11,248 nt of DNA from Planctomycetaceae bacterium (GCA_003501565.1 DNPC01000704.1:1-11248), one strand, 5' to 3'. Counted from the first letter of the stretch, positions 1 through 7,660 are shown. Notes: generated from the sequence alone by a model not told the origin. Translations and numbers: made by a program.

Positions 1-1946
1 ACACGCCAACGGACTATGTGATCGACAATCTGTACGTCACCCGCGGCGGCGAAGGTGCGGCTCGCGATGCCAGGATTCTAACAGTTGCATTTCGCCACAG
101 CGTCCCCGAAGACGCGCAGGTCGTCAACAAAGCACTCGTCGACTATTACCAACAATTCGTCAAGAAGAACTTTAACAAAGATGACGAGAGCGAGACGGTA
201 GTGCTCATCGAGAAAGCCCGAACCGAGATCGAAGCCGAAATGGATTCGCTCGCTAGTGAATACAAACAGTTTCGTGCCGAGGCTCCGCTGTTGGCCAGCA
301 CCGAGGGTGGGGCCAACATCCACGCCGTGAGATACGAAGAGTTAGCCGCCGAACTTTCCACTCTTGAAGCGAGAATCGATGAGTCTCAAGCTCGACTAGA
401 CCTTGTCAAAGACGGGCTTAAACGCCTAGAGAATCAGGATGGCCCCGAGCTACAGAAACTTGCACTGATTGACCAACTCAACGCGGAGCGGCTGGGTATT
501 CTTGTCACTGTCGAACGCGGTGAAGCCCAAACTGCCTCCTTCCAGGCCCTTCAGCCCGAACGCATGGCGGGTGCTCAGGTTGAGTACAGTTCGCTGCTCA
601 GTCTGAAAGCAAAGCTCACTCAGGCGATGGCCGAGTATGGACCAAAGCACCCAGAAGTCGTGACATTGCAAACCCAAGTCAAGGAAATGCAGGAATTTAT
701 GCAGGAACGCGAAAAAGTGCTTGGCGTTGCCGATGACGAAGTCCCGCTCACTCCTGACGACATCATGACGGCATACGTTGGACTGCTGGAAAACGATTTG
801 TTGGCTTTGAGGCAACAGAAGAAGAATCTCGAGCGACAGCAGGGCGAAGCCGAGTCGGCAGCCAGAGAACTGCTAGAACTAGAGTTCGAAGACGAGCAAT
901 ACCAAAACGAGCTGCTTCGCCAAGAAGAGCTTTATGCCTCAGTCATCGAACGCATCAAAGACATCAACCTGAATCAGGGAGTTTCGCCGCTGATTCAGGA
1001 AGTCGTCGAAGAAGCGTCGGAAGGCGAAAAAGTCTCACCAAGTGCGCCCATCGCCGCGGCCATCGCCATGCTGACTGCGATGCTGCTGGCGGGCAGCAGT
1101 ATCCTGGTTGCTGAATTATCAGACAAAGCCCTGCATAGCTCTGACGATATCGAAGAAGTTTACGGAGCACAGGTACTTAGTAGTGTTCCCGACTTTGAAC
1201 GTGACGCGGAAACACGATTGGCGATGAAACGCGTGGCAAAGTCCAAACCAGCGATTGATTCCACAATGATTACTTTCCACGATTCCAAATCGCGGATCAG
1301 CGAGGTGTTTCGGGGAATTCGCACGCAGCTGCTATTCCAGCTTTCCAGTGGCAAGAGAGTGTTTATGGTTACCAGCCCAAGCCAGGGCGAAGGTAAATCG
1401 ACTACAGGTGCAAACCTAGCAATTAGCCTGGCAGGTACCGGCAAGAAGATTGCGCTGATCGACTGCGACATGCGGCGGCCACGCGTACACGAGATTTGTG
1501 GGCTATCTACATCACCCGGCGTCTCAGACCTATTGTCCGGTGACGCAAGCATCGACGAGTGCGTGAAGGAGTGTGAAGTAGATGGTTTGTCAGTGATAAC
1601 GGCTGGTTCTCCCACCGATGTTCCCGCAGAACTCCTTTCGAAGCCTGAATTCGAATCACTTGTAAATGAATTGCATGACAGGTTCGATTTAGTCATCATC
1701 GACTGTCCGCCGCTTCTGCCTGTTGCAGATCCTGCAATCGTTGCGTCTCACTGCTGCGGAGCCCTGTTAGTAACCAGCCTAGGCCCCGATGCATACCCGA
1801 AGGCCAAGCGCGCCAGCGAAATCCTCGGTGGCACAGAGGTTGACGTGGTGGGAGTCGTCGTCAACAAATCCGGCACCAAGGGAATCGGCTACGGTGACGA
1901 AGAATATGGCTACAACAGCGATTACACCTCAAAGCAACCCGCGTGA
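1..1946 (+). CDS. wzc: Wzc/CpsD-type polysaccharide co-polymerase and tyrosine autokinase, 5'-partial
   Basis: Inner-membrane protein controlling polymer length and export; its cytoplasmic BY-kinase domain autophosphorylates a C-terminal tyrosine cluster. The reading frame is open to the window edge (codons from base 3 read T-P-T-D-Y), so the GTG at 18 is internal and the gene starts upstream. Numbering from that GTG: a Wzz-like periplasmic part with long charged coiled-coil stretches (about 60-335), one visible membrane helix (about 343-366), then the kinase. The kinase has Walker A GEGKST with Lys460, Walker A' ALIDCDMRRP with Asp482 and Asp484, and Walker B LVIIDCPP with Asp562. The tail carries Tyr625, 630, 632 and 636. 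The first membrane helix of this family must lie in the missing N-terminus. Kinase and co-polymerase are fused in one chain, as in proteobacterial Wzc and unlike the split CpsC/CpsD pair. Family assignment is firm; the exact polymer is unknown. Confidence 0.95.
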   Translation, partial: TPTDYVIDNLYVTRGGEGAARDARILTVAFRHSVPEDAQVVNKALVDYYQQFVKKNFNKDDESETVVLIEKARTEIEAEMDSLASEYKQFRAEAPLLASTEGGANIHAVRYEELAAELSTLEARIDESQARLDLVKDGLKRLENQDGPELQKLALIDQLNAERLGILVTVERGEAQTASFQALQPERMAGAQVEYSSLLSLKAKLTQAMAEYGPKHPEVVTLQTQVKEMQEFMQEREKVLGVADDEVPLTPDDIMTAYVGLLENDLLALRQQKKNLERQQGEAESAARELLELEFEDEQYQNELLRQEELYASVIERIKDINLNQGVSPLIQEVVEEASEGEKVSPSAPIAAAIAMLTAMLLAGSSILVAELSDKALHSSDDIEEVYGAQVLSSVPDFERDAETRLAMKRVAKSKPAIDSTMITFHDSKSRISEVFRGIRTQLLFQLSSGKRVFMVTSPSQGEGKSTTGANLAISLAGTGKKIALIDCDMRRPRVHEICGLSTSPGVSDLLSGDASIDECVKECEVDGLSVITAGSPTDVPAELLSKPEFESLVNELHDRFDLVIIDCPPLLPVADPAIVASHCCGALLVTSLGPDAYPKAKRASEILGGTEVDVVGVVVNKSGTKGIGYGDEEYGYNSDYTSKQPA

Positions 1947-1984
1947 TCATGAAATCGCATATTCGGTAGTTGCACCAAGGCAAT

Positions 1985-2022
1985 GCTAGTTCACGTTCTG
2001 CGCTTTTGGTTGTTGAACTAGC
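1985..2022 (+). repeat. Perfect 9-bp inverted repeat (stem-loop) after wzc
   Basis: GCTAGTTCA at 1985-1993 is the exact reverse complement of TGAACTAGC at 2014-2022, with a 20-base spacer. It begins 38 bases after the wzc stop. It could be an RNA hairpin or an operator-like DNA site. No T-run follows the second arm directly, so a classical intrinsic terminator is not supported. Confidence 0.5.
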
Positions 2023-2034
2023 TGCGATACAACC
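2008..2034 (+). repeat. Second inverted repeat interleaved with the 1985-2022 repeat
   Basis: GGTTGT at 2008-2013 pairs with ACAACC at 2029-2034. Its first arm lies in the loop of the 1985-2022 hairpin and its second arm outside it, so the two helices interleave. TTTT follows at 2041-2044 within a loosely T-rich stretch, which makes a weak terminator possible but not convincing. Confidence 0.35.
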
Positions 2035-2240
2035 GCTCTCGTTTTCCTGCTAATTGTCTTGTGTTTAGTGCTGGCCGTTTCTAATCCCCAAGCGGCCAAA
2101 GCTAGTCCACCGTTTGTTGTGTAGCTCGCTCGCGAATCATACTAAGTGTTGCAACGCGGATTGGTTCTCCGCCTGTGATCACCCAGATCGAGCTACACGG
2201 CACCCCACCCCTCCAAAATAACCAAAAATAAATTTGCGTC

Positions 2241-2261
2241 GTTAAGGGCAGCTTCCCTAAC
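2241..2261 (+). repeat. Small bulged hairpin GTTAaGGG / CCCTAAC
   Basis: GTTAAGGG at 2241-2248 pairs with CCCTAAC at 2255-2261 around a six-base loop, with one unpaired A. That gives seven pairs. No T-run follows, so it is not a standard terminator. It lies about 160 bases upstream of the next gene and may be a 5' leader structure or chance. Confidence 0.25.
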
Positions 2262-2421
2262 CTTGAGGATAACTCGCTGGCTCCTGTGCCGTCAGTCACG
2301 CCGACTACACAGGATGGGCAAGCAGGAACCAGTTCTTAAAAGCTGGAATTCTTACCGAGCCTTGATAACCTAGCCAACTAGACCGACTTCTCTTGACCCG
2401 CAAACGCCCACAAGTGCCCCT

Positions 2422-3942
2422 GTGATGCCCAGCTCGCCCGACTTAACTAGCCCCCCCGAGACGCTAGAAACTGCGTTACCGCTTGCACCAGCCGACTCAT
2501 TCGCAATTCCGCGGCCGCGGCCAACTAGGAGCTACCTTCCACAACTGCTACGCGTGGGGCTGACGATTTACGCGGCCGATTTGCTCGCAGCAGTTGTCGC
2601 CCTCACCGGCGGCTACCTCCTAGTCGCGTTCGCGATTGGGAAGGAAATCAATCATTTCGCTCCCTTTTTGGCAGTCGCTGCTACGTTTTACAGCCTGGGG
2701 TTTTGGGCCTCGGGAGTGTACCCTTCGGTAGGCATGCATCCGGCTCGCGAGCTGAAACAACTCTTCCGTGCTGCCCTTTGCTCAACACTGGCAACAGCCC
2801 TCGGGCTACTTCTGTTTTCCAATTTTTCCTCTCCCTACCTCTGGGTAACTGGTATTGCTTTTCTGTTAATGGGCATCACCGTTCCCGCCGGACGAAGTCT
2901 CGCCAAGAGTTTAATGCGGCGTCTCGATCTGGGTGTCCCGTTCTACTTCGTAGGCAAGCGAGCCGATATCCAGCAGGTGCAGCAAGCGATGGGTTGTTTC
3001 GGCTGGACGATGCTACGGGCGGCCGGTCGCTTCGGCCCCGCGGAAGATCAAACTCAACAATCGGGCGTGCTTCCTCCCAAACAAGAAGTTGAGTTCGAGC
3101 GCGCCGTGCCCTACATGGGCGAAATCAATGATATTGTTCGTGAAGCCGAACGAAATCGAGTTCACTGGCTGTTCGTGGTCGGAGAAGCAGCTCCGTCGAA
3201 GAGCTTGTTCTTTCATTTCCCTGAAGTGATTTGGATCAACCCCAAGCGATCTAATTTGTGCGCTGGCAGCACCATCATGTCTTGCGGCATGGCCAGTGGC
3301 GTTCGAATCGAAGAATCGCTGCTGCTTCCAATTCCGCAATTCCAGAAACGCATCGTGGACTGCGTCGTTGCGGGAGTGGCTCTGCTCGCCCTCAGTCCGT
3401 TGTTTGCAGTGATCGCGACGCTGATTAAGCTATCAAGTCCTGGCCCGATTTTCTTTTCGCATGAGCGGATTGGTGCAGGCGGTCGTTCGTTTAAGGCTTG
3501 GAAATTCCGTTCGATGGTGCCTGATGCACAAACAGTGCTTGCTAAGCATCTTGCCGAGCATCCCGAGTTGCAGGCCGAGTGGGATAAGGACCATAAGCTC
3601 AAGAACGATCCACGCATCACTTGGATTGGCCGCATTATCCGCAAGACCAGCCTCGATGAGCTACCCCAACTTTGGAATGTCTTCGTCGGTGAAATGAGTC
3701 TTGTCGGTCCGCGTCCAATCGTGAAAGAAGAGATCCAGAAGTACGGTGAGACCTTCCGGGATTACCTTCGGGTAACACCTGGCATTACCGGACTGTGGCA
3801 AATCTCTGGCCGCAACAACACCACCTATGCCCAGCGTCTTGCCTACGACGAATTCTACGTACGTAGCTGGTCCCCCTGGCTCGATCTCTACATATTGATG
3901 CGAACGGTGAAGACGGTTGTCTTCTGTGAAGGCGCTTACTAG
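2422..3942 (+). CDS. Undecaprenyl-phosphate sugar-1-phosphate transferase (WbaP-like initiating transferase)
   Basis: Starts repeat-unit synthesis by moving a hexose-1-phosphate from a UDP-sugar to undecaprenyl phosphate at the inner membrane. The 506-residue chain has a Pro/Ser-rich N-terminus (1-44), four membrane helices (about 46-73, 79-99, 114-133, 137-160), a degenerate Rossmann-like middle (about 168-295) and the PF02397-type catalytic domain (about 309-506). The last begins KRIVDCVVAG with a membrane helix and holds FKAWKFRSM, the catalytic Asp412-Glu413 in SLDELPQLWNV, LVGPRP and PGITGLWQISGRN. The HPEL...DHKLKNDPR insert resembles WbaP rather than the short PglC form. Start is GTG 2422 or ATG 2425, bounded by an in-frame stop at 2371, with no clear Shine-Dalgarno site; GTG 2554 is possible but less likely. 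A C7 run lies at 2451-2457. Sugar specificity (Gal-1-P or Glc-1-P) cannot be read from sequence. Confidence 0.93.
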   Translation: MMPSSPDLTSPPETLETALPLAPADSFAIPRPRPTRSYLPQLLRVGLTIYAADLLAAVVALTGGYLLVAFAIGKEINHFAPFLAVAATFYSLGFWASGVYPSVGMHPARELKQLFRAALCSTLATALGLLLFSNFSSPYLWVTGIAFLLMGITVPAGRSLAKSLMRRLDLGVPFYFVGKRADIQQVQQAMGCFGWTMLRAAGRFGPAEDQTQQSGVLPPKQEVEFERAVPYMGEINDIVREAERNRVHWLFVVGEAAPSKSLFFHFPEVIWINPKRSNLCAGSTIMSCGMASGVRIEESLLLPIPQFQKRIVDCVVAGVALLALSPLFAVIATLIKLSSPGPIFFSHERIGAGGRSFKAWKFRSMVPDAQTVLAKHLAEHPELQAEWDKDHKLKNDPRITWIGRIIRKTSLDELPQLWNVFVGEMSLVGPRPIVKEEIQKYGETFRDYLRVTPGITGLWQISGRNNTTYAQRLAYDEFYVRSWSPWLDLYILMRTVKTVVFCEGAY

Positions 3943-3968
3943 TTGTCGATCGCAATTTAGATTCACGT

Positions 3969-3972
3969 GAGG
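3969..3972 (+). promoter_or_regulatory. Ribosome-binding site that decides the wzy start
   Basis: GAGG sits 7 bases before TTG 3980 but only 1 base before TTG 3974. The second TTG, two codons later, is therefore the more plausible start. The protein differs by only two residues. Confidence 0.4.
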
Positions 3973-3973
3973 C

Positions 3974-5272
3974 TTGAGATTGGGCGAGCAGGCAATACTT
4001 GCAATTATTGTCGTTAGCTGTTTGCTGCAGCTGGGTATTTTCATTGCATTTTCGATAGTTGAAAAAACAGCTGTAAACGTCTTGGTCTATAGCTTTTTGG
4101 TTGGGCTCCCCATCAATTTCATACTGCCCTTCTTTCGTATTCAACTGCTCGGGCCAAGCGGAAGTACGTTCGGCTATTTGGTTGCATTCTTCACACTCAA
4201 TCTAATGACCGCCTGCCTCATTGCTGGATATTGGATGTCTCGAAAGGTGGAGGTCAGACTCTTCCCCGCCTATGCCAAACGTTGCCCCCCGATAATCGTT
4301 GCGTGCTTTTTTGTCGTTTCAATTTTGCTCTACCTACCTATTTTGAGAGAGTCGAGCATCAGCCTCGCGAATCCTGCCGACTGGTTGCTTCAAGCCCGAG
4401 AAACATACAAATCAACTAGGCAAGGGTACGGTCTATTCGTGTTTGGGTCTGAGCTTCTTTTGCTCTCCGGCGTGGTGCTTGCCTTGTTTAGCACTTCGCT
4501 CCGGCGTCAGATTGTAGTGTGTGCCTTCGCTTGTTGCCTTTGCCTGCTGTTTGGTAGTAAGCGAAACGTTGTAGTCATTCTCTGCCTTTTGCTTCTGCAT
4601 AGTGTATACATCAGCGGTCATCGTATCAGCTTCTCGAGATTTCTGCCGATTGCGACTGTGGCTGTAACGCTCTTGCTTGCGTTCTTCTATTTTGCATCAT
4701 TCGGACAAGCCGCCCGCAGCCGCGATGGACGAAGCCAAGCTCGAGCTCTTTTCGAACGAGTGGTCAATTACTCAGACCTGACGGACAATGTTGTTATGGT
4801 TATCGACCATTGCAACTCAGTTCCGATAGCAGGTGGGAGAATCGCATGGGAGCAGTGGTTTTGGGGCCGGATTCCAAGGAAACTTTATCCTGCCAAGCCC
4901 GAAGTCTTCGGAGTCCGTAGAATCGCAAGTGAGTTTTTCCCAGAGGAAGTCAGCGAAGAATACTTCTCACCAAACTTTGGAATAGGCATCGAGTTTCGAG
5001 ATTGGGGCATGCTTGCGGTGCCGTTATTGGCGATGTTCTCCTTCGCGAAGGGAGCTTTTCTCCGAGTTGTTGTTACTAGCTGCAGCTCTCATTCAGACAT
5101 TGGCTCGTTTGTAGTGCTGGCCTTTCTCTGCGGCGTACCAGTCCTCGGGATTGGCGGAGTAAATGGTTTGTTGCTCGAAAACTATCTGATCGGACTTTCT
5201 TTGGGTCTTGGCGCGTTGGCGTGCACTAGGCTGCGATACGGCAAAACTAAAGGACGAGAATCACGTGACTAA
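3974..5272 (+). CDS. wzy: Wzy-like O-antigen/exopolysaccharide repeat-unit polymerase
   Basis: Probable inner-membrane polymerase joining lipid-linked repeat units on the periplasmic side. The 432-residue protein is strongly hydrophobic with about 10-12 helices (for example 6-29, 33-55, 63-87, 105-124, 152-175, 178-195, 197-213, 221-243, 345-365, 376-395, 397-417). A large extramembrane loop (about 244-342) contains RIPRKLYPAKPEVFG and SPNFGIG, which fits oligosaccharide-repeat polymerases whose main loop has a P-R-x-x-x-P-x-K-P pattern. The short GSKRN segment (194-198) between helices also fits. An in-frame stop at 3968-3970 and no in-frame ATG before Met78 force a TTG start at 3974 or 3980. 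TTG 3980 is better spaced from GAGG at 3969-3972 (7 bases). It lies between the initiating transferase and a glycosyltransferase, as expected. Wzy proteins diverge strongly, so the call rests on topology, loop motif and context. Confidence 0.8.
   Translation: MRLGEQAILAIIVVSCLLQLGIFIAFSIVEKTAVNVLVYSFLVGLPINFILPFFRIQLLGPSGSTFGYLVAFFTLNLMTACLIAGYWMSRKVEVRLFPAYAKRCPPIIVACFFVVSILLYLPILRESSISLANPADWLLQARETYKSTRQGYGLFVFGSELLLLSGVVLALFSTSLRRQIVVCAFACCLCLLFGSKRNVVVILCLLLLHSVYISGHRISFSRFLPIATVAVTLLLAFFYFASFGQAARSRDGRSQARALFERVVNYSDLTDNVVMVIDHCNSVPIAGGRIAWEQWFWGRIPRKLYPAKPEVFGVRRIASEFFPEEVSEEYFSPNFGIGIEFRDWGMLAVPLLAMFSFAKGAFLRVVVTSCSSHSDIGSFVVLAFLCGVPVLGIGGVNGLLLENYLIGLSLGLGALACTRLRYGKTKGRESRD
5249..5254 (+). 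promoter_or_regulatory. Ribosome-binding site that decides the GT4 start
   Basis: AAAGGA lies 10 bases before GTG 5265 and inside the end of wzy. It supports GTG 5265 over an in-frame TTG at 5208, which would add 19 residues with no resemblance to a GT-B N-terminus. Confidence 0.6.
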
Positions 5273-6377
5273 AGTACTTTTTGTCGTTTCCAGCCTCCGC
5301 ATTTGTGGCCCCGTGGTTGTGCTTCACGGAATCGCCCAACATCTGCGTGAGACAGGTTTCGAAGCTTCAATCTTAACTCTTTCACCGGAGCCCAAGTCCT
5401 CCATGCGCGGTGATTTTGAAGCTCTCGGTTTCGACATTAGCTGCCTTGGACTTAAGAAACGTAACCCCTTTATCCCCTTGCGCAAGATCAGAATGCACAT
5501 CGAAGAGAATGGAGTTGATCTCCTCCACTCACATGGGCCGCGGCCTGACTTGATCGCAAGTAAATTGAGGAACTTTCTTCCAGTTGTTACCACGATTCAT
5601 GGGAACCCACTCGAAGACTATCCGCTTCGTTTTGGAAAAGTCGCAGGGGGCCTAGCTGCGCGTTGGCATCTAAAGTCACTCAAAGCGATTCGAAACCGAG
5701 TTTCCATCTCTAAATCCGACGAGGCATCTTTGGCCCGTCGCGCTGGCTTAAGTACAACGGTTATCAATAATGGTGTCGACCTAAACGCACTTAGTTCAGC
5801 AAGCTCCGCAGAAAAGTCTGCACTAAGGCACCAACTTGGAATCAGCTCGGATGCTCCGGTGGTTGTGGTTGCCGGAACTTTTTCGCCTCGGAAGGATCAA
5901 GCGACCGCGATTGAAGCGTTCAAACGACTGCCTGCGGGATCAGCGAGCCTCGTGCTTGTGGGTCACTCGGGACCATGCTTGCAACAGTGCAGGGAGGCTG
6001 CCAAAGGCGTTGGAAACCTCCACGTTCTTCCTGATGTAGAGTCACCAATACCATTCATGCGTCTTGCGGACATCTACCTTTCTACTTCCATGAGCGAGGG
6101 CTTCGGGCTTAACGTAGTCGAGGCACTTGCGTGCGGATTACCTCCTATCTTGAGTGACATCCCACCACACCGTGAGCTGCTCGAGCCGGGACCTGGATTA
6201 GCAAAGTACTTTACGCCAGGGGATGCGGACGAGCTAGCAACCCAACTGCTTAGAGTACTCGAATCTCTGCCTTCGGACCCAACTCGGTCCGTAGAGATCT
6301 CGCAGAGTTACAGCTCCAAATTAATGTCACAAAGGTACCAACAACTCTATCGATCTTTGGACAAGGCAATTGGATGA
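5265..6377 (+). CDS. GT4-family glycosyltransferase (GT-B fold)
   Basis: Cytoplasmic, membrane-associated retaining glycosyltransferase that likely adds a sugar from a nucleotide donor to the lipid-linked repeat unit. From GTG 5265 it has 370 residues, a normal length. The N-terminal Rossmann half opens VTKVLFVVSSLRICGPVVVL, with Gly15-Pro16 in the acceptor loop, then LTLSPEP, HSHGPRPD and TTIHGNP. The C-terminal half has the INNGVDL linker, VVVAGTFSPRKDQ, LVLVGHSG and the GT4 E-x7-E signature (Glu278 and Glu286 in SEGFGLNVVEAL), which binds the donor nucleotide-sugar. The GP loop with LTLSPEP marks a GT4 subgroup common in capsule and EPS loci. It overlaps the wzy end by 8 bases, and its stop overlaps the next start as ATGA, so translational coupling is likely. 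Donor and linkage are unknown. Confidence 0.93.
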   Translation: MTKVLFVVSSLRICGPVVVLHGIAQHLRETGFEASILTLSPEPKSSMRGDFEALGFDISCLGLKKRNPFIPLRKIRMHIEENGVDLLHSHGPRPDLIASKLRNFLPVVTTIHGNPLEDYPLRFGKVAGGLAARWHLKSLKAIRNRVSISKSDEASLARRAGLSTTVINNGVDLNALSSASSAEKSALRHQLGISSDAPVVVVAGTFSPRKDQATAIEAFKRLPAGSASLVLVGHSGPCLQQCREAAKGVGNLHVLPDVESPIPFMRLADIYLSTSMSEGFGLNVVEALACGLPPILSDIPPHRELLEPGPGLAKYFTPGDADELATQLLRVLESLPSDPTRSVEISQSYSSKLMSQRYQQLYRSLDKAIG

Positions 6378-7660
6378 GTCATCACTCGCGAATTGAACAA
6401 GCAATTGCTTCGGGGATCGGTAGATTCCCGGCCTTGAAACGACATGCCAAGTCATTCTACAACTACGCCCAATATGCCGTACGACGGAAACGCGGTTTCT
6501 CGTACGAAGTCTTGGAAGAGACTTCTCTTACGCAAATTGGTGAGCACGGCGAGGCCTGTTTCGTTGGCTACTTCGACAATTCTCCCTGGAGTATTGATGG
6601 CCGCTGGTTTGCATTCTGCCGGACGGCCTCAGATTCAATCAACTTGGACGTTGTACTGTCAGATACAAGTTCGGGAACGAAACGGGTTGTCTCACCATCA
6701 GAATGCTGGTCGCTTCAACAAGGTGCGCGGTGTCACTGGCTGAACTTAAACGGAAAAGACCTGCTTGTATTCAATAAATTGCAAAATGGATGCCTTGGTG
6801 CGTATTTTTGCGCCCCAGAAACTGGCGAAACGTACTGGCGGCCTTTCCCAATTCAGTCAGCGCCAAAATCCGGCGGTACTTACGCGTCAATCAACTATTT
6901 GCGATTGACCGCCGCCGGGAGCGAGTACGGCTATGATATTGAAGCGACAAACTTCAGTCACGATATGCACACAGATGAAGATGGAATCTGGCTTTGCAAT
7001 GCTCAGGCAAACGAGGCCAGCCTGCTTGTGTCCCTAAAACAGTGCATTGAGTTTAATCCGATCGCTTATTATTGGGATGGCGTACACTTTCTTAACCATG
7101 TCACCTTTTCGCCCAACGGTAAGCGTCTGGTTTTCGTTCACCGGATCGAGTCAAGACATGGGCGCTACACTCGTTTGTTTGCGACGGACTGTAGCGGCAG
7201 AAATATCGGTCAGCTAACTCTATGTACCGACGATGGCTACGTTTCACATTACTGCTGGCTGGATAACGACCGCCTCTTGGTCTATGGATTGACTGAACCG
7301 AGTAGGCGAGGCTATTTCGTTATCAATACGCACGAACAGAACGGCAAGAAGGAGCATTTCCACGAAATAAGTGGCTTCGGTGACGGACACCCATCTCTGC
7401 ACCCCGGTGGCGAATGGATCGTTACAGATACTTATCCGGATCGTGCGCGCCAGCAACACTTGGTACTTCTGAATCTTAGGACACGGGAGAAGGTTGTCGT
7501 AGGGAGCTTCCTTTCCCCCTTAAAGTTTCAACATGAAAACCGGTGCGACCTCCATCCGCGATGGTCAGCCGACGGCAGGGAGATCTCTTTCGATGCAACC
7601 CACAGCGGTATCCGAAGCACTTACATGCTAAATGTCGCTAGTATTACGGGGAAAGCCTAA
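6374..7660 (+). CDS. Predicted cytoplasmic beta-propeller protein (TolB/PD40-like), function unknown
   Basis: A 428-residue protein with repeated beta-propeller blade motifs: NSPWSIDGRWFAF, VTFSPNGKRLVFVHR, SHYCWLDNDRLLVYG, GHPSLHPGGEWIVTDTYPD and DLHPRWSADGREISFD. These resemble WD40-like PD40 repeats and the propeller of oligogalacturonate lyases (PL22). Histidines recur at or near blade starts (His238, 242, 256, 292, 339, 394), which could form a metal or ligand site. There is no signal peptide or membrane helix; the N-terminus is basic and possibly amphipathic (about 18-42), so a cytoplasmic or membrane-peripheral location is inferred. ATG 6374 overlaps the GT4 stop by 4 bases, with AAGG 7 bases upstream, so it is made together with the glycosyltransferases. 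It may act on or bind an intermediate of repeat-unit assembly; an enzymatic role is not shown. Fold confidence is good, function is open. Confidence 0.75.
   Translation: MSHHSRIEQAIASGIGRFPALKRHAKSFYNYAQYAVRRKRGFSYEVLEETSLTQIGEHGEACFVGYFDNSPWSIDGRWFAFCRTASDSINLDVVLSDTSSGTKRVVSPSECWSLQQGARCHWLNLNGKDLLVFNKLQNGCLGAYFCAPETGETYWRPFPIQSAPKSGGTYASINYLRLTAAGSEYGYDIEATNFSHDMHTDEDGIWLCNAQANEASLLVSLKQCIEFNPIAYYWDGVHFLNHVTFSPNGKRLVFVHRIESRHGRYTRLFATDCSGRNIGQLTLCTDDGYVSHYCWLDNDRLLVYGLTEPSRRGYFVINTHEQNGKKEHFHEISGFGDGHPSLHPGGEWIVTDTYPDRARQQHLVLLNLRTREKVVVGSFLSPLKFQHENRCDLHPRWSADGREISFDATHSGIRSTYMLNVASITGKA
7648..7652 (+). promoter_or_regulatory. Ribosome-binding site for the GT2 gene
   Basis: GGGGA ends 7 bases before ATG 7660, inside the end of the propeller gene. 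It supports ATG 7660 over the in-frame ATG at 7669. Confidence 0.45.

Larger units (their letters stand above)
1947..2421. other. 475-base non-coding gap, probable control region of the downstream operon
   Basis: This is the only long gene-free stretch in the window. It separates the wzc end from the start of the initiating transferase. It contains the interleaved inverted repeats at 1985-2034 and a small bulged hairpin at 2241-2261. I searched by eye for a -35/-10 promoter pair and for a sigma-54 site and found no convincing match. A promoter here is inferred only from gap size and the compact genes downstream. The only open frame of note is a 65-codon minus-strand frame (2102-2299) with a GTG start and no recognisable similarity; I do not call it a gene. 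Confidence 0.5.

Noticed and set aside
18..20. GTG as the start of the Wzc-like gene
   Set aside because: The frame is open to the left window edge, and the family has a further N-terminal cytoplasmic segment and membrane helix that are missing here, so this GTG is internal.
1160..1699. 179-codon minus-strand frame inside wzc
   Set aside because: It lies opposite the Walker motifs of a clear kinase gene and shows no domain; a shadow frame.
2102..2299. 65-codon minus-strand open frame in the wzc-transferase gap
   Set aside because: GTG start, no recognisable motif and no family resemblance; it looks like a chance frame in non-coding DNA.
1985..2450. Several CTAG tetramers in the gap after wzc
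   Set aside because: CTAG is also frequent inside the coding regions here, so it is not avoided in this genome and the gap is not special.
2509..2520. Perfect 12-base palindrome CCGCGGCCGCGG
   Set aside because: It encodes a Pro-Arg repeat in the transferase N-terminus; GC-rich proline and arginine codons explain it without a regulatory role.
3963..3970. TCACGTGA palindrome as an operator, also at 5261-5268
   Set aside because: Only two copies, one inside coding sequence at a start codon, with no further half-sites; chance plus start-codon context is enough.
5208..5264. TTG 5208 as the start of the GT4 gene
   Set aside because: It adds 19 residues unlike any GT-B N-terminus, while GTG 5265 has AAAGGA upstream and begins directly with the first beta strand.
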